A stretch of 64,000 nt of DNA from Anaerotruncus colihominis (GCF_010206195.1 NZ_VIQT01000009.1:597747-661746); one strand, 5' to 3'; numbered from the stretch's first letter, positions 50,071 through 58,738 are shown. The notes: generated by a model from the sequence alone, not told the origin. Numbers and translations: made by a program.

Positions 50071-51753
50071 ATGACCAGGAAGCTGGCAGAGATCAAGGAG
50101 GATACCGACAAGTTTGGCGAAGTGATCGCCCGTACTCTGGATGTGGACGTCTTGATTGTGGACAGCGGATTGAAGAATGTCAGCAATACGTTTCGTTATT
50201 TTGATAAATTCACAGTGATCCAACCCTCGTCTGTGGTGGGCAGGGTGATCGCCACCGGAGAAACGGTAACAGTACGTGACCGCCGTAATTATGATGGCTG
50301 CCGGAGATGTCCTGATTATGACGAATGTGAAATGGTTGGGTTTATCGGCGTGCCGATCCGTTACCAGAACCGGACGGTCGGAGCGATCGCGCTTGTTCTC
50401 CCAAAGCATCGTGTGGAGCACATCTTTGACGATATCCATAACTCGGTAGCTTTTCTGGAAAACATGGCTGATTTGCTGTCCAGTAAAATTCGTGATCACG
50501 ATGAGTATGATGCACTGAGAATTATTCATCGGGAACGCGAAATATTGATGGACACCATTGAAAACGCCATTGTTTTAGTGGACGAACTGGGTTATGTCAC
50601 CTATTGCAACCGCAACTTTCAGGAATTTTTTCCTTCAAGAACCGATTTGACGGGAAGCCCGATTTGCGAGCTGGTGCCGCACAAGCTGGTTCTTGAATTG
50701 CTGGATACGCCGCAGGAGATCAACAACCGCCTGATTCAAACGGATTTGGAAGGCAGCGCCTTTTACGGCCTGCTTTCCTGCCGGAACATTAATATCGATG
50801 GCGTACGCAGAGGCATCCTGCTTATTTTCAAGTCCGCAAGCTATATGAGCAGCGATTACAATGAGCTTGTTCATTGTAATGGGAACATGACCTTTCAATG
50901 GGGAAATCGCCGCCTGTTTCCGCAGCGGGTGGAGGAGGAAGCCAAGCGGCTTTCCATCTCTGATAAACCGATTTTGCTGACAGGAGAGCATGGAACAGGC
51001 GGCTATATCCTTGCCAAATGTATCCACCAGTTTTCCAACCGAAAGGAATATCCCCTGCTGACAATCAATTGCAGCCGTTTATACCGGGATTTGTTATACG
51101 ATATGATATTTGGAGTGTTGGGCCGGTTGTATCTGGCCAACAACAGCACCCTGCTGCTTCATAATATCGATCAGGCCCCTCTTTACATACAGGGGAAGCT
51201 GGCTGATTTTATTCGGACAAGCTCTCTGCGCACCGGTGAAAACGGCGTTGTACTCAAGTTGAATGTGCGATTGATTTTTTCAACGCACGCTGATCTAAAG
51301 GAAATGGCGCGCAATGGGCTTTTCGACGAAAATCTGTATTACCGCATATCAGAAAATGTCATCCATCTGCCCCCGCTGCGCGAGGAGCCTGACCTGCTGA
51401 AAACGCTGATCCGTTCGGGTAGGGATTTTTATTGCGCACAGGCTGGCGGAGAAAAAATGTCGTTCAGCCCGGAGGTTTATCGCGCTCTTATGCATTACCC
51501 ATGGCCGGGCAATGTACAGGAGGCGGAGTACGTGATTGATCAGATCGCGTCACATTGCGGCGGCTTGATCAAAATGGACGACCTTGCCAAGCTGAATTTA
51601 ATTCAGCCTGAGAAGGTGAAGTCTATGAAGGAGATCGAGCGGGATATGATTACCGCTCAACTGAAATCGAGCCGCAATAAGGACGATATTGCGAGGTCGT
51701 TGGGAATCAGCCGTGCTTCGCTGTATCGGAAAATTAAAGACTATAATTTATAA
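50071..51753 (+). CDS. Fis-type regulator with GAF, PAS and degenerate AAA domain
   Basis: The ATG at 50071 behind GAAAGGAG gives 560 residues. A GAF-like domain (about 10-150) carries a Cys cluster, YDGCRRCPDYDEC, that could bind metal or sense redox or thiol. A PAS domain (about 165-265) follows, then a region resembling the sigma54-activator AAA domain (about 290-500), and a Fis HTH at the end (DDIARSLGISRASLYRKI). The Walker A is broken (TGEHGTGGYILAK lacks the GKE/T) and no GAFTGA sigma54 contact loop is present. So it probably works on sigma70 promoters, without ATP hydrolysis. Likely regulator of its own operon. Confidence 0.85.
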   Translation: MTRKLAEIKEDTDKFGEVIARTLDVDVLIVDSGLKNVSNTFRYFDKFTVIQPSSVVGRVIATGETVTVRDRRNYDGCRRCPDYDECEMVGFIGVPIRYQNRTVGAIALVLPKHRVEHIFDDIHNSVAFLENMADLLSSKIRDHDEYDALRIIHREREILMDTIENAIVLVDELGYVTYCNRNFQEFFPSRTDLTGSPICELVPHKLVLELLDTPQEINNRLIQTDLEGSAFYGLLSCRNINIDGVRRGILLIFKSASYMSSDYNELVHCNGNMTFQWGNRRLFPQRVEEEAKRLSISDKPILLTGEHGTGGYILAKCIHQFSNRKEYPLLTINCSRLYRDLLYDMIFGVLGRLYLANNSTLLLHNIDQAPLYIQGKLADFIRTSSLRTGENGVVLKLNVRLIFSTHADLKEMARNGLFDENLYYRISENVIHLPPLREEPDLLKTLIRSGRDFYCAQAGGEKMSFSPEVYRALMHYPWPGNVQEAEYVIDQIASHCGGLIKMDDLAKLNLIQPEKVKSMKEIERDMITAQLKSSRNKDDIARSLGISRASLYRKIKDYNL

Positions 51754-51766
51754 AGGAGATATTGTC

Positions 51767-52255
51767 ATGATTGAAAACAAATGTGAAAACAGAGGCCAGC
51801 ACTGCGAGGATATGCGCGCAGCATTTGAACACCGTGCCACGTGGTTTTATACCCTGATCAATGAGGCGCGCAAAAAGGGCTTGGATTATGATTTCGCCCG
51901 CGAGGCAATTCTGGCCTGCGGCCGTTTTCACGGCGATCACAAGTACACCAAGACAGATGACCTGAGGGTTTTTGCCCCTGAATTTGCAAACCAAAATGTT
52001 GTCGATATTTTTGAAATGGAAGTTTTAAAGGCGGATGATAAAAATCTGGATATCGATTTCCACTATTGCCCCCTTGTCAACGCCTGGAAAAAGCTAGGTG
52101 TTCCGGAGGAGGAGATCGCCACACTGTGCGATATCGCTATGGACGGTGACCGTGGTATTATCAGCACCTTTCCGAAGTTCCGTTTTGAACTGGGCGAGAC
52201 AATTGCGAAAGGCGATAAGGTTTGTCAAATCCGTATCAGCAAAGTTGGCGAATAA
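51767..52255 (+). CDS. L-2-amino-thiazoline-4-carboxylic acid (ATC) hydrolase family protein
   Basis: This 162-residue protein starts behind AAAGGAGA. I recognise it as the ATC-hydrolase family from AFEHRATWFYTLINEARKKGLDYD, the DDLRVFAPEF segment, DFHYCPLVNAWKKLGVPEEEIATLCDIAMDGDRGI and FELGETIAKGDKVC. In Pseudomonas, the family founder opens the thiazoline ring of ATC to N-carbamoyl-cysteine on the way to cysteine. Its place at the end of a cysteine-desulfidase operon supports a thiazoline or related cysteine-derived substrate. Many clostridial members have no tested activity. Confidence 0.82.
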   Translation: MIENKCENRGQHCEDMRAAFEHRATWFYTLINEARKKGLDYDFAREAILACGRFHGDHKYTKTDDLRVFAPEFANQNVVDIFEMEVLKADDKNLDIDFHYCPLVNAWKKLGVPEEEIATLCDIAMDGDRGIISTFPKFRFELGETIAKGDKVCQIRISKVGE

Positions 52256-52322
52256 GTTCTTGGCTGAAAGCATATAGAAGCGGACGTTAAGCGGGTTTGG
52301 GCCAAAATCCAATATGGATATC

Positions 52323-52366
52323 AAAAGAATGTATGGTCCCATAAAATGGGACCATACATTCTTTTT
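52323..52366 (+). terminator. Terminator of the cyuA-liv-dha operon
   Basis: A perfect 19-bp stem (52323-52341 with 52347-52365) with TAAAA loop and five T. No comparable terminator is seen between 41943 and here, so the ten genes can be one transcript. Confidence 0.92.
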
Positions 52367-52411
52367 GGCGCGCTCTGCGAGCGCCATATGTTTGGCCATG
52401 CCGTTCAATCG

Positions 52412-52552
52412 TCATAAAAACGCCCGCTGGCCCCTCTGTCGAGGCTCTTTATCCGAAAGATTCCCCGCCCGGTCAAAGATGAACGGTTCTGCTTCTCCGA
52501 TAACCTCCACATCTGGCGGTAAATCAGAGGTACCTGTAACATTTGGATCCAT
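52412..52552 (-). CDS. Possible 46-residue protein
   Basis: An ATG at 52552 follows GGGGAGAACGGA. The frame reads MDPNVTGTSDLPPDVEVIGE, then AEPFIFDRAGNLSDKEPRQR and a short end, an acidic, proline-containing peptide with no stop until 52412. Codon use looks protein-like, but there is no recognised relative. It lies alone between the operon terminator and cheV. Confidence 0.4.
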   Translation of the reverse strand: MDPNVTGTSDLPPDVEVIGEAEPFIFDRAGNLSDKEPRQRGQRAFL

Positions 52553-52682
52553 TCCGTTCTCCCCTGAAATTTTTCCTGCTCTCATCCACGATCAATACCA
52601 TGTTTACTAGGGATGAAGCACATCATTTATTCCAATTCCTATACGGCTTCGGATAAAATTTTTCATTTGACTCATTTTTTAT

Positions 52683-52710
52683 TTGACTATTATGCAGTAT
52701 GTAGTAAAAT
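52683..52710 (+). promoter_or_regulatory. Sigma70-type promoter of cheV
   Basis: TTGACT (52683-52688) and TAAAAT (52705-52710) are 16 bases apart, 88 bases before the cheV start. Confidence 0.55.
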
Positions 52711-52797
52711 AGAAGGTGGATAATAATATTGTGGCGTCTTTGCGGAGGGAGTGTCTTCGCTCTTCCGCGTGAAATCCACGGCCACAGGAGGGTAATT

Positions 52798-53727
52798 ATG
52801 GGCATGAATAATCAAACGGAAATTTTGCTGGAATCCGGAACCAATGAGCTTGAAATTATGGAATTCACTGTCGGTGGCGAACTCTTTGGAATCAATGTCG
52901 CCAAAGTGCGCGAAATCATGACGTACTGCGCTGTCAAGCCGATGCAAAACGCGCATCCTGTCATTGAGGGCGTTTTTAAACCGCGTCAGGAATTGATCAC
53001 TGTCATCAACCTGGCGGATTATCTGGGGCTTGCGCCTTCACAGGACATTGATCACGATATTTTTATCATTGCAAATTTTAACTCCCTGAATTTTGCTTTC
53101 CATGTACATAGCGTTGTAGGGATCGACCGAATTTCCTGGCGCAAAATTCAAAAACCCGATAAAATCATCTACGGCGGCTCCGAGGGAATCGCTACCGGTA
53201 TTGCCGAATATGAGGATCGTCTTATCACCATTCTTGATTTTGAAAAAATCGTCGCGGAAATCTGTCCTGAAACCGGCATCCAGCTTGAGGATCTCGACCA
53301 ACTCGGCAATCGTGAACGTTCCGATAAAAAAATCCTGATTGCTGAGGACTCCATGCTACTTTCCAAGATGATTATTGAGAGTCTGCACCGCGCCGGTTAT
53401 GTCAACACCATTAAAACCGACAACGGCCAGGAGGCGTGGAATTATCTTGAGGAAGCCAAGGTAAGCGGCGACCCCATCTATGATCATATCAACCTTGTAG
53501 TGACTGATATTGAGATGCCGCAGATGGACGGTCATCGTCTGACAAAGCTGATCAAGGAAGATCCCCTGCTCAGGCGTCTGCCAGTCATTCTGTTCTCCTC
53601 GCTGATTAATGAGGAAATGCGGATCAAGGGCGAACAGCTTGGCGCTGACGCACAGATCACCAAGCCTGAAATTGCCGGCCTTGTCGAATTGATCGATGGT
53701 CTGCTCGAACAGCAGGGCGAAGCGTAA
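52798..53727 (+). CDS. cheV: Chemotaxis coupling protein CheV
   Basis: This 309-residue protein starts at the ATG at 52798 behind AGGAGGG. A CheW domain occupies about 15-160 (EIMEFTVGGELFGINVAKVREIM, GVFKPRQELITVINLADYLGL). A receiver domain occupies about 180-305 (ILIAEDSMLLSKMI, phospho-acceptor Asp in LVVTDIEMPQMDGHRL, and a Lys near ITKPEIAG). CheV couples receptors to CheA and adapts by phosphorylation. The host is therefore probably chemotactic, although no flagellar genes lie in the window. Confidence 0.94.
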   Translation: MGMNNQTEILLESGTNELEIMEFTVGGELFGINVAKVREIMTYCAVKPMQNAHPVIEGVFKPRQELITVINLADYLGLAPSQDIDHDIFIIANFNSLNFAFHVHSVVGIDRISWRKIQKPDKIIYGGSEGIATGIAEYEDRLITILDFEKIVAEICPETGIQLEDLDQLGNRERSDKKILIAEDSMLLSKMIIESLHRAGYVNTIKTDNGQEAWNYLEEAKVSGDPIYDHINLVVTDIEMPQMDGHRLTKLIKEDPLLRRLPVILFSSLINEEMRIKGEQLGADAQITKPEIAGLVELIDGLLEQQGEA

Positions 53728-53752
53728 AAAAACCTACCCGCCACATCAATAC

Positions 53753-53796
53753 CCCTGTATATCTGCGGCGTATCGCGGATATACAGGGCGTTTTTT
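53753..53796 (+). terminator. Terminator after cheV
   Basis: CCCTGTATATC pairs with GATATACAGGG, followed by CGTTTTTT. Confidence 0.88.
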
Positions 53797-53806
53797 CAGG
53801 ACAGAA

Positions 53807-53845
53807 AGAAAGAGCCGGACGGTTTTACGCCGTCCGGCTCTTTCT
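53807..53845. terminator. Terminator after the hydrogenase operon
   Basis: A perfect 16-bp stem (53807-53822 with 53830-53845) lies ten bases past the hydrogenase stop, with T-rich sequence on the minus-strand side. Confidence 0.85.
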
Positions 53846-53854
53846 CTTAGCTTA

Positions 53855-55294
53855 TCAGATACGCGTGACCGCGATTGCGTCAAGAATCGTTTTTTCCTTC
53901 GCAAGCTGGCCGTACTTGTTAACCTCGCTCTTGTCCTTGGGACCGTGCGTGATACATGCCGCGCCGCCGATGCAGCCGCCAATGCAGGCCATCCCCTCAA
54001 TGAAGTTATTCGGCAACATATTCTTGCGCGCCTTAAACAACGCGGTACGGCATTCCTCGATACCGTCGCACGCGATCGGATTGGCTTGAAACCGCTCCTT
54101 GGTAATCCCATGCTCTTCCAATGCCTGTGCCACAGCGTCGGAAAGGCCGCCGCTGCGGGCGAAGATACGCCCATAATACGAGGCGTTGTCAAGCACGCTC
54201 TCCTCCAAGTGCTCGACTGTCACGCCGCGCACGTCAAAAAGCGCCTGAAGCTCCTCAAAGGTGATCACACAGTCAATCCCCGTGCAAGCCTCCTGCCTGA
54301 ATTCCATTTTCTTGGCCGTACACGGGCCGACAAAAATGCATTTCGCTGTCGGATCGGTGCGCTTAATAAAACGCGCCACCGCCTCCATCGGCGACGGGTT
54401 GTGCGAAATATGGTCCGCCAAATCAGGAAACGCGCTTTTGACATAGGCGACAAACGCGGGACAGCAGGAGCTTGTCAAAAAGCCCTTTTCCACAAGCTCA
54501 GCGGCTTCGTCATACGCGACCATATCCGCGCCGAGCGCGGCCTCAACAACGCTGTGAAAGCCGAGCTTTTTGAGACCTGTGACCACCTGCCCTGTTTTGG
54601 CGTAACTGAACTGACTGGAGATGGACGGCGCCACCACGGCGTATACACGGTATTTTGCATTGTTTTCGGAATCGCGCATCATGGTCAGCGCATCCAGCAC
54701 AAACGACTTATCGACGATCGCACCGAACGGGCATTGATAGACGCACGCGCCGCAGGCAATGCACTTGTCATTATCAATCTTTGCGGAATTGTCGCGGTGC
54801 ATACTGATCGCCTTGATTTTACACGCGTTCTCACAGGGGCGCGTATACTTCATGATCGCGGAGTATGGACACGCCGTGGCGCAGCGGCCGCATTCGACGC
54901 ATTTTTCCTGATCGATGTGCGCTTTTCCGTCGTGCACGGAAATTGCGCCTGTCGGGCAGGCGTGCTCGCAGCGGTGCGCGATACAGCCGCGGCATGCCGA
55001 ACCGACGTGATAGCGGTTCACCGTGCATTCGTCGCAGGCGATGCGGATCACCTCGACTGCATTCGGGTTTTCACGGTCGCCGCCCATTGCCATGCGCACA
55101 CGCTCCGTAATAACAGCGCGCTCCTTGTATACGCAGCAGCGCATGGTCGGCTTGGGGCCGGGCGCAATCGCAAGCGGGATATCGCGGTATGCGCTTTCAA
55201 GCGTCCCCTTGTCAAAATGCTCGACAACCCCCTTGATCACCTTATATTTTAAAAGCTGCACATTGGTGTCAAAACTTCTTTCTGTCGTTTCCAT
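53855..55294 (-). CDS. [FeFe]-hydrogenase, group B-like
   Basis: The ATG at 55294 behind GGGAGG gives 479 residues. The N-terminal half has several cysteine-rich ferredoxin-like motifs (CDECTVNRYHVGSACRGCIAHRC, CVECGRCATACPYSA, CIACGACVYQCPFGA). The H-cluster domain has all three hydrogenase signatures: TSCCPAFVAYV (L1), FVGPCTAKKMEF (L2) and EGMACIGGCIGGAA (L3). The TSCCPAF form and domain order suit group B hydrogenases of anaerobes, which are less studied than group A. It probably evolves or oxidises H2 with ferredoxin. It is the third gene after the sensor hydrogenase and phosphatase. Confidence 0.88.
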   Translation of the reverse strand: METTERSFDTNVQLLKYKVIKGVVEHFDKGTLESAYRDIPLAIAPGPKPTMRCCVYKERAVITERVRMAMGGDRENPNAVEVIRIACDECTVNRYHVGSACRGCIAHRCEHACPTGAISVHDGKAHIDQEKCVECGRCATACPYSAIMKYTRPCENACKIKAISMHRDNSAKIDNDKCIACGACVYQCPFGAIVDKSFVLDALTMMRDSENNAKYRVYAVVAPSISSQFSYAKTGQVVTGLKKLGFHSVVEAALGADMVAYDEAAELVEKGFLTSSCCPAFVAYVKSAFPDLADHISHNPSPMEAVARFIKRTDPTAKCIFVGPCTAKKMEFRQEACTGIDCVITFEELQALFDVRGVTVEHLEESVLDNASYYGRIFARSGGLSDAVAQALEEHGITKERFQANPIACDGIEECRTALFKARKNMLPNNFIEGMACIGGCIGGAACITHGPKDKSEVNKYGQLAKEKTILDAIAVTRI

Positions 55295-55343
55295 CTGGTT
55301 TCCTCCCTCTGCGAAACGATCAGGACTTGTTTGAAAACAATCC

Positions 55344-56513
55344 CTAATAATAATTAACCGAAACGATCTTCCCCATCTTCTCAAGGCACCGGGCCAGATC
55401 GTCGATCAGGCGCAGCTTAATTGAGAGATCAATCGGCATATCGGGGTTCTGGTGCGCCGGATTCATCGCGCGGCCGACAAAGAGATTGACATCCGTCGCA
55501 TCCTCAAACAGCATCTGCGCGATCAACGAAGCGCCGTCGCGTTTGGCCATCCATTCGCTGTAGGCGTCCGATGAGGACGCATACCGCTTCGCAATTTCCA
55601 CGACGCGTTTCATCGTCAGCACGCCCTCCGTGCACAGGTCGACGCCTTCAATATAACCGATCGGAGGAATATCCGGATCAAGATAGTCGATTTTCGTTTT
55701 GACATCCGTGCCAAGGTAACGGGCTACGATCGACGATGTCGTGCCGCCGCAGACAATGGTTTTCCCTCCCTGCGCGAAAAACGCCTCCATAATTTCCTTG
55801 TCCTCGGCCGGATTGACCGGCGGGCCGATCATCAGGCTGACAAGCTCGCGCTCACGGATGCGCAGCGCGGCCACGGTCGTGTCGTCGCCGGGACGGTCCA
55901 TATAAAGCTCCCGGCACGCGTCGCTGATCAGCGACGCGATCGCCTTTGCGGACATGCCGGGCGTGTATTTTCGCTCCGTGTATTCAACGACATTCGGCCG
56001 TTCCCATCCGAAGTTGAGCGACTGCCCGACGCCGGCATGAATGACACCGTCGCTCATCGCGATAAACACATCGCCCAGGCGCACCGGAAAGCGCGATTCA
56101 AAAATTCGTTTGCCCGCTATGACGCGTTCCGTCTTTTCATAGTCGAAGCTCTTACCGTCGCGCAGCATAATCACATCGGGATTGTCGTACTGGACGAGCC
56201 GTACCTCGTTTTTATGTACCTGGATCGCTGTAAACGTCGCATAGGCGACCTGACGCACCGAACAGACCGGAAGCGTCTGCGCGATCGTGTTGACGCAGTC
56301 CTCGACGGTCATTTCCGAATCCATCATCGTCGCAATGATCTTTGAAGTCAACGTGGACAGGATATTTGCTTTGACACCGCTGCCAAGGCCATCGGCCAGC
56401 ACCATTGTAAAATCGCCGTTGGGATTATTTTTGACCTCGACGCGGTCGCCGCACAGCTCCTCGCCCATCTTATTCAGGCTGATATAGCCGTTTTCCATAA
56501 AATATTTATCCAT
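55344..56513 (-). CDS. SpoIIE-like PP2C phosphatase of hydrogenase cluster
   Basis: The ATG at 56513 (MDKYFMENGYISLNKMGEELCGD), nine bases after GGAGG, gives 389 residues. A PP2C/SpoIIE fold is seen at about 1-200: GEELCGDRVEV, MVLADGLGSGVKANILSTLTSKI (metal-binding Asp), VFIAMSDGVIHAG and RPGDDTTVAALRI. The remaining 190 residues have no recognised domain. Such phosphatases co-occur with group C sensory hydrogenases and are thought to pass an H2 or redox signal to gene control. One base separates it from the upstream sensor hydrogenase. No cognate anti-sigma pair is seen. Confidence 0.88.
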   Translation of the reverse strand: MDKYFMENGYISLNKMGEELCGDRVEVKNNPNGDFTMVLADGLGSGVKANILSTLTSKIIATMMDSEMTVEDCVNTIAQTLPVCSVRQVAYATFTAIQVHKNEVRLVQYDNPDVIMLRDGKSFDYEKTERVIAGKRIFESRFPVRLGDVFIAMSDGVIHAGVGQSLNFGWERPNVVEYTERKYTPGMSAKAIASLISDACRELYMDRPGDDTTVAALRIRERELVSLMIGPPVNPAEDKEIMEAFFAQGGKTIVCGGTTSSIVARYLGTDVKTKIDYLDPDIPPIGYIEGVDLCTEGVLTMKRVVEIAKRYASSSDAYSEWMAKRDGASLIAQMLFEDATDVNLFVGRAMNPAHQNPDMPIDLSIKLRLIDDLARCLEKMGKIVSVNYY

Positions 56514-56514
56514 G

Positions 56515-58209
56515 CTACTCGTCCTCCGAGCGCACGATATTTTTGATCTGCGACAGCGCGATCTTTGTTTCCGCCGTCGTTTCACCGAGCAGTGACGCGA
56601 TTTCCTGCACGATGCGCATCTGCTTTTCAATCACCTTATCGGTGATATCGATCGTCTTGGCACGTTTTTCAATATATTTTTCGCGCCGGTTATGCTCAGC
56701 TGTGATATCCTTAAAGATGCCAAACAGAGAATGGTGCTCAGCGTCAAGCACAATAGACAGCTCGACATACAGATCGTATTCCGGTATATATATCTTTTTA
56801 TCAATGATATCGTTGCCTGTGTCAAGCACACCCTGGAATTCGGTCGGGTCAATCAGATCGATGATGCTTGTACCGATAACTTCCTGCGAACGCGCAACGC
56901 CGAACATATGGCAGGCAGGCATATTCATGCGCTGAATCCGCAGCTGCTCGTCAAGCACAAGAATTGCATTTGGAGAAACAGCGAATACGTTGTTGGAAAA
57001 CGATTCCGCATTCTCAAGCAGATACGGCAGGCACATGGTGATGTCGGCCTTGCCGTTATAGACGGCTTTCGCCTTCTCCCGGCAGGTTGGATAGCCGCAT
57101 GACCCGCAGTTAAGCTCATGCTCCGGCCGCGTCTTGCCCATGCGCGCAAGGATTTCCGTAATCGTGGCTTCCGGCGGTTCCGGCTCGTGGACAAATTCGT
57201 TTGCAATGTGGCGCGAAAGGCCGAATTCACACGCGACGTCAAAGTCCGGCTTTTGACGGATATCCGGCTGTGCATATTCGTCGACGCGCGCGCGGCTCGT
57301 CAGGATATTATCCCTGTAGGCGCGTGTGGACGGTCCGTTGATGCAGCTCCCTTCGCACGCGCTCATCTCGACGAAATAGCCCTTCAGGCCGCCGCGTTCA
57401 ATTTCTTTAATCGCCTGCACACAATTTTCCACACCGTCGACAGCGATGTATTTATATGTACTTTCCTCCATGTGCATACACGCGATGATTCCGCCTGTAC
57501 GCGGGAAAAAACGCGAAGCGCGGCCACCCTGCGCGTCAACCGCCTGCTTTTGAAACTCAACGCCGCGCTTTTCAAACCACTGCCACAGCTCATCAAATGT
57601 CAGCACGCAGTCGACATAGCCCGGCAGTTTCTCCATCTCGTCCTTTTTGGAAATACACGGCCCGATAAACACGACATACGCGTCGGGATATTCCTGCTTG
57701 ATCTGCCGCGCGCATGCCATCATCGGGGAGATAACCGGCGCAATATATGGGATCACAGCGGGGTAATATTTCTGAATCAGCGTGACGACCGTATGGCAGC
57801 ACGACGAGATAATAACGTCCTGCGTTTTTTCACGGATCATCCGCTCGTAGTCGCTTTTAACGATATATGCGCCCTGCGCAACCTCGCGCGCGGCAAAAAA
57901 GCCGTATTTTTTGAGCAGCTCCTCCATCTCCTCAATCCCGGAGACGGGAAATTCGCTGATAAACGCTGGCGCCAACGCTGCGATGACGCGTTTGCCGGAA
58001 CCGATCGCCCCAATGACCTCGGTAAGATCGCTGCGCACGCGTTTGGCGTTTTGCGGACAGACAACGACGCAGCGTCCGCAGAGGATGCATTCCTCGGGAA
58101 TAATTTTGGCCTGGTTATCGGAAAAACGGATGGACTTGACCGGACAGGACCGGATACATTTGTGACAGTTTTTGCAGTTTGCCTTTTTCAGGCTCAAAAT
58201 GTCATTCAT
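56515..58209 (-). CDS. Sensory [FeFe]-hydrogenase homologue with PAS domain (HydS-like)
   Basis: This 564-residue protein has a dicluster ferredoxin domain at 1-60 (CKNCHKCIRSCPVKSI, CILCGRCVVVCPQNA). An H-cluster-like domain follows at about 75-330 (ISSCCHTVVTLI, FIGPCISKKDEM, MSACEGSCINGPS), then a 4Fe-4S Cys cluster at about 375-395 (CGSCGYPTCREKA), a PAS domain at about 410-515 and a helical C-terminus. The H-cluster motifs are altered from catalytic enzymes (SSCCHTVV, EGSCINGP), as in group C putative sensors. It probably senses H2 or redox and signals to the adjacent PP2C phosphatase. Confidence 0.88.
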   Translation of the reverse strand: MNDILSLKKANCKNCHKCIRSCPVKSIRFSDNQAKIIPEECILCGRCVVVCPQNAKRVRSDLTEVIGAIGSGKRVIAALAPAFISEFPVSGIEEMEELLKKYGFFAAREVAQGAYIVKSDYERMIREKTQDVIISSCCHTVVTLIQKYYPAVIPYIAPVISPMMACARQIKQEYPDAYVVFIGPCISKKDEMEKLPGYVDCVLTFDELWQWFEKRGVEFQKQAVDAQGGRASRFFPRTGGIIACMHMEESTYKYIAVDGVENCVQAIKEIERGGLKGYFVEMSACEGSCINGPSTRAYRDNILTSRARVDEYAQPDIRQKPDFDVACEFGLSRHIANEFVHEPEPPEATITEILARMGKTRPEHELNCGSCGYPTCREKAKAVYNGKADITMCLPYLLENAESFSNNVFAVSPNAILVLDEQLRIQRMNMPACHMFGVARSQEVIGTSIIDLIDPTEFQGVLDTGNDIIDKKIYIPEYDLYVELSIVLDAEHHSLFGIFKDITAEHNRREKYIEKRAKTIDITDKVIEKQMRIVQEIASLLGETTAETKIALSQIKNIVRSEDE

Positions 58210-58457
58210 GATTTCTTCAGCCCCTCCACTACCTCTTTTTGAAACACTTCGGCCGCGTTTTCGGCGTTTAAGCCTGTCACTATACGGTCGTCAATCTTAA
58301 TGGTGACGCCGTTCTGGCAATGTCCCAGGCAAAAGGACGCATTCAGATTGACCTTATCCTCAATCTGCTGCTGCGCAATCTGCTGCTTGAACACATTGAT
58401 AATGTCATACGAACCCTTGAGGTGACACGAGCTTCCGATGCAAACATAAACTTCCAT
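58206..58457 (-). CDS. Thioredoxin-like [2Fe-2S] ferredoxin of hydrogenase cluster
   Basis: The ATG at 58457 behind GGAGGAAG gives 83 residues. The fold is the small thioredoxin-like 2Fe-2S type (NuoE C-terminal-like), with ligands in VCIGSSCHLKGS (Cys pair at residues 5 and 10) and NASFCLGHCQNG (Cys pair near 45). It overlaps the sensory hydrogenase by four bases (ATGA) and is the first gene of the cluster. It probably passes electrons to or from the sensor's FeS domains. Confidence 0.88.
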   Translation of the reverse strand: MEVYVCIGSSCHLKGSYDIINVFKQQIAQQQIEDKVNLNASFCLGHCQNGVTIKIDDRIVTGLNAENAAEVFQKEVVEGLKKS

Positions 58458-58576
58458 TTTGCTTCCTCCAGTACCACAGTTTCGGCCGCGTCGCACGCGC
58501 CTATTGTTAAATTTCTATCAATATAATAGCACAATCACGCCCCATGTGCAACCATCCACCGCAAATTTACGAGTCC

Positions 58577-58738
58577 GGGGCTTGTTTGAAAATAGAGGAA
58601 TTACCAAATTTTTTGTAAACAGCAGGAGAATGCAAGGCAAAAAACGCAGGAACCCATTCGGATTCCGAGGCTTTTTAACACAGCCTTCGCCGCTGTTTAT
58701 AGAAAAAGCCGGGTATTTTGATTTTTCTAACAGCCCCT
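58577..58738 (+). repeat. MITE-like element with imperfect terminal inverted repeats
   Basis: The left end GGGGCTTGTTTGAAAAT and the right end (inverted) GGGGCTGTTAGAAAAAT are imperfect inverted repeats bounding about 160 bases with no gene. The left 44 bases match 46829-46872. A shorter partial match (CTTGTTTGAAAA) occurs at 55326. Non-autonomous, probably moved by an IS not present here. Confidence 0.5.

Noticed and set aside
57118-58242. 374-codon plus-strand frame opposite the sensory hydrogenase
   Set aside because: The minus-strand gene has all FeS and PAS motifs; the plus frame is its shadow.
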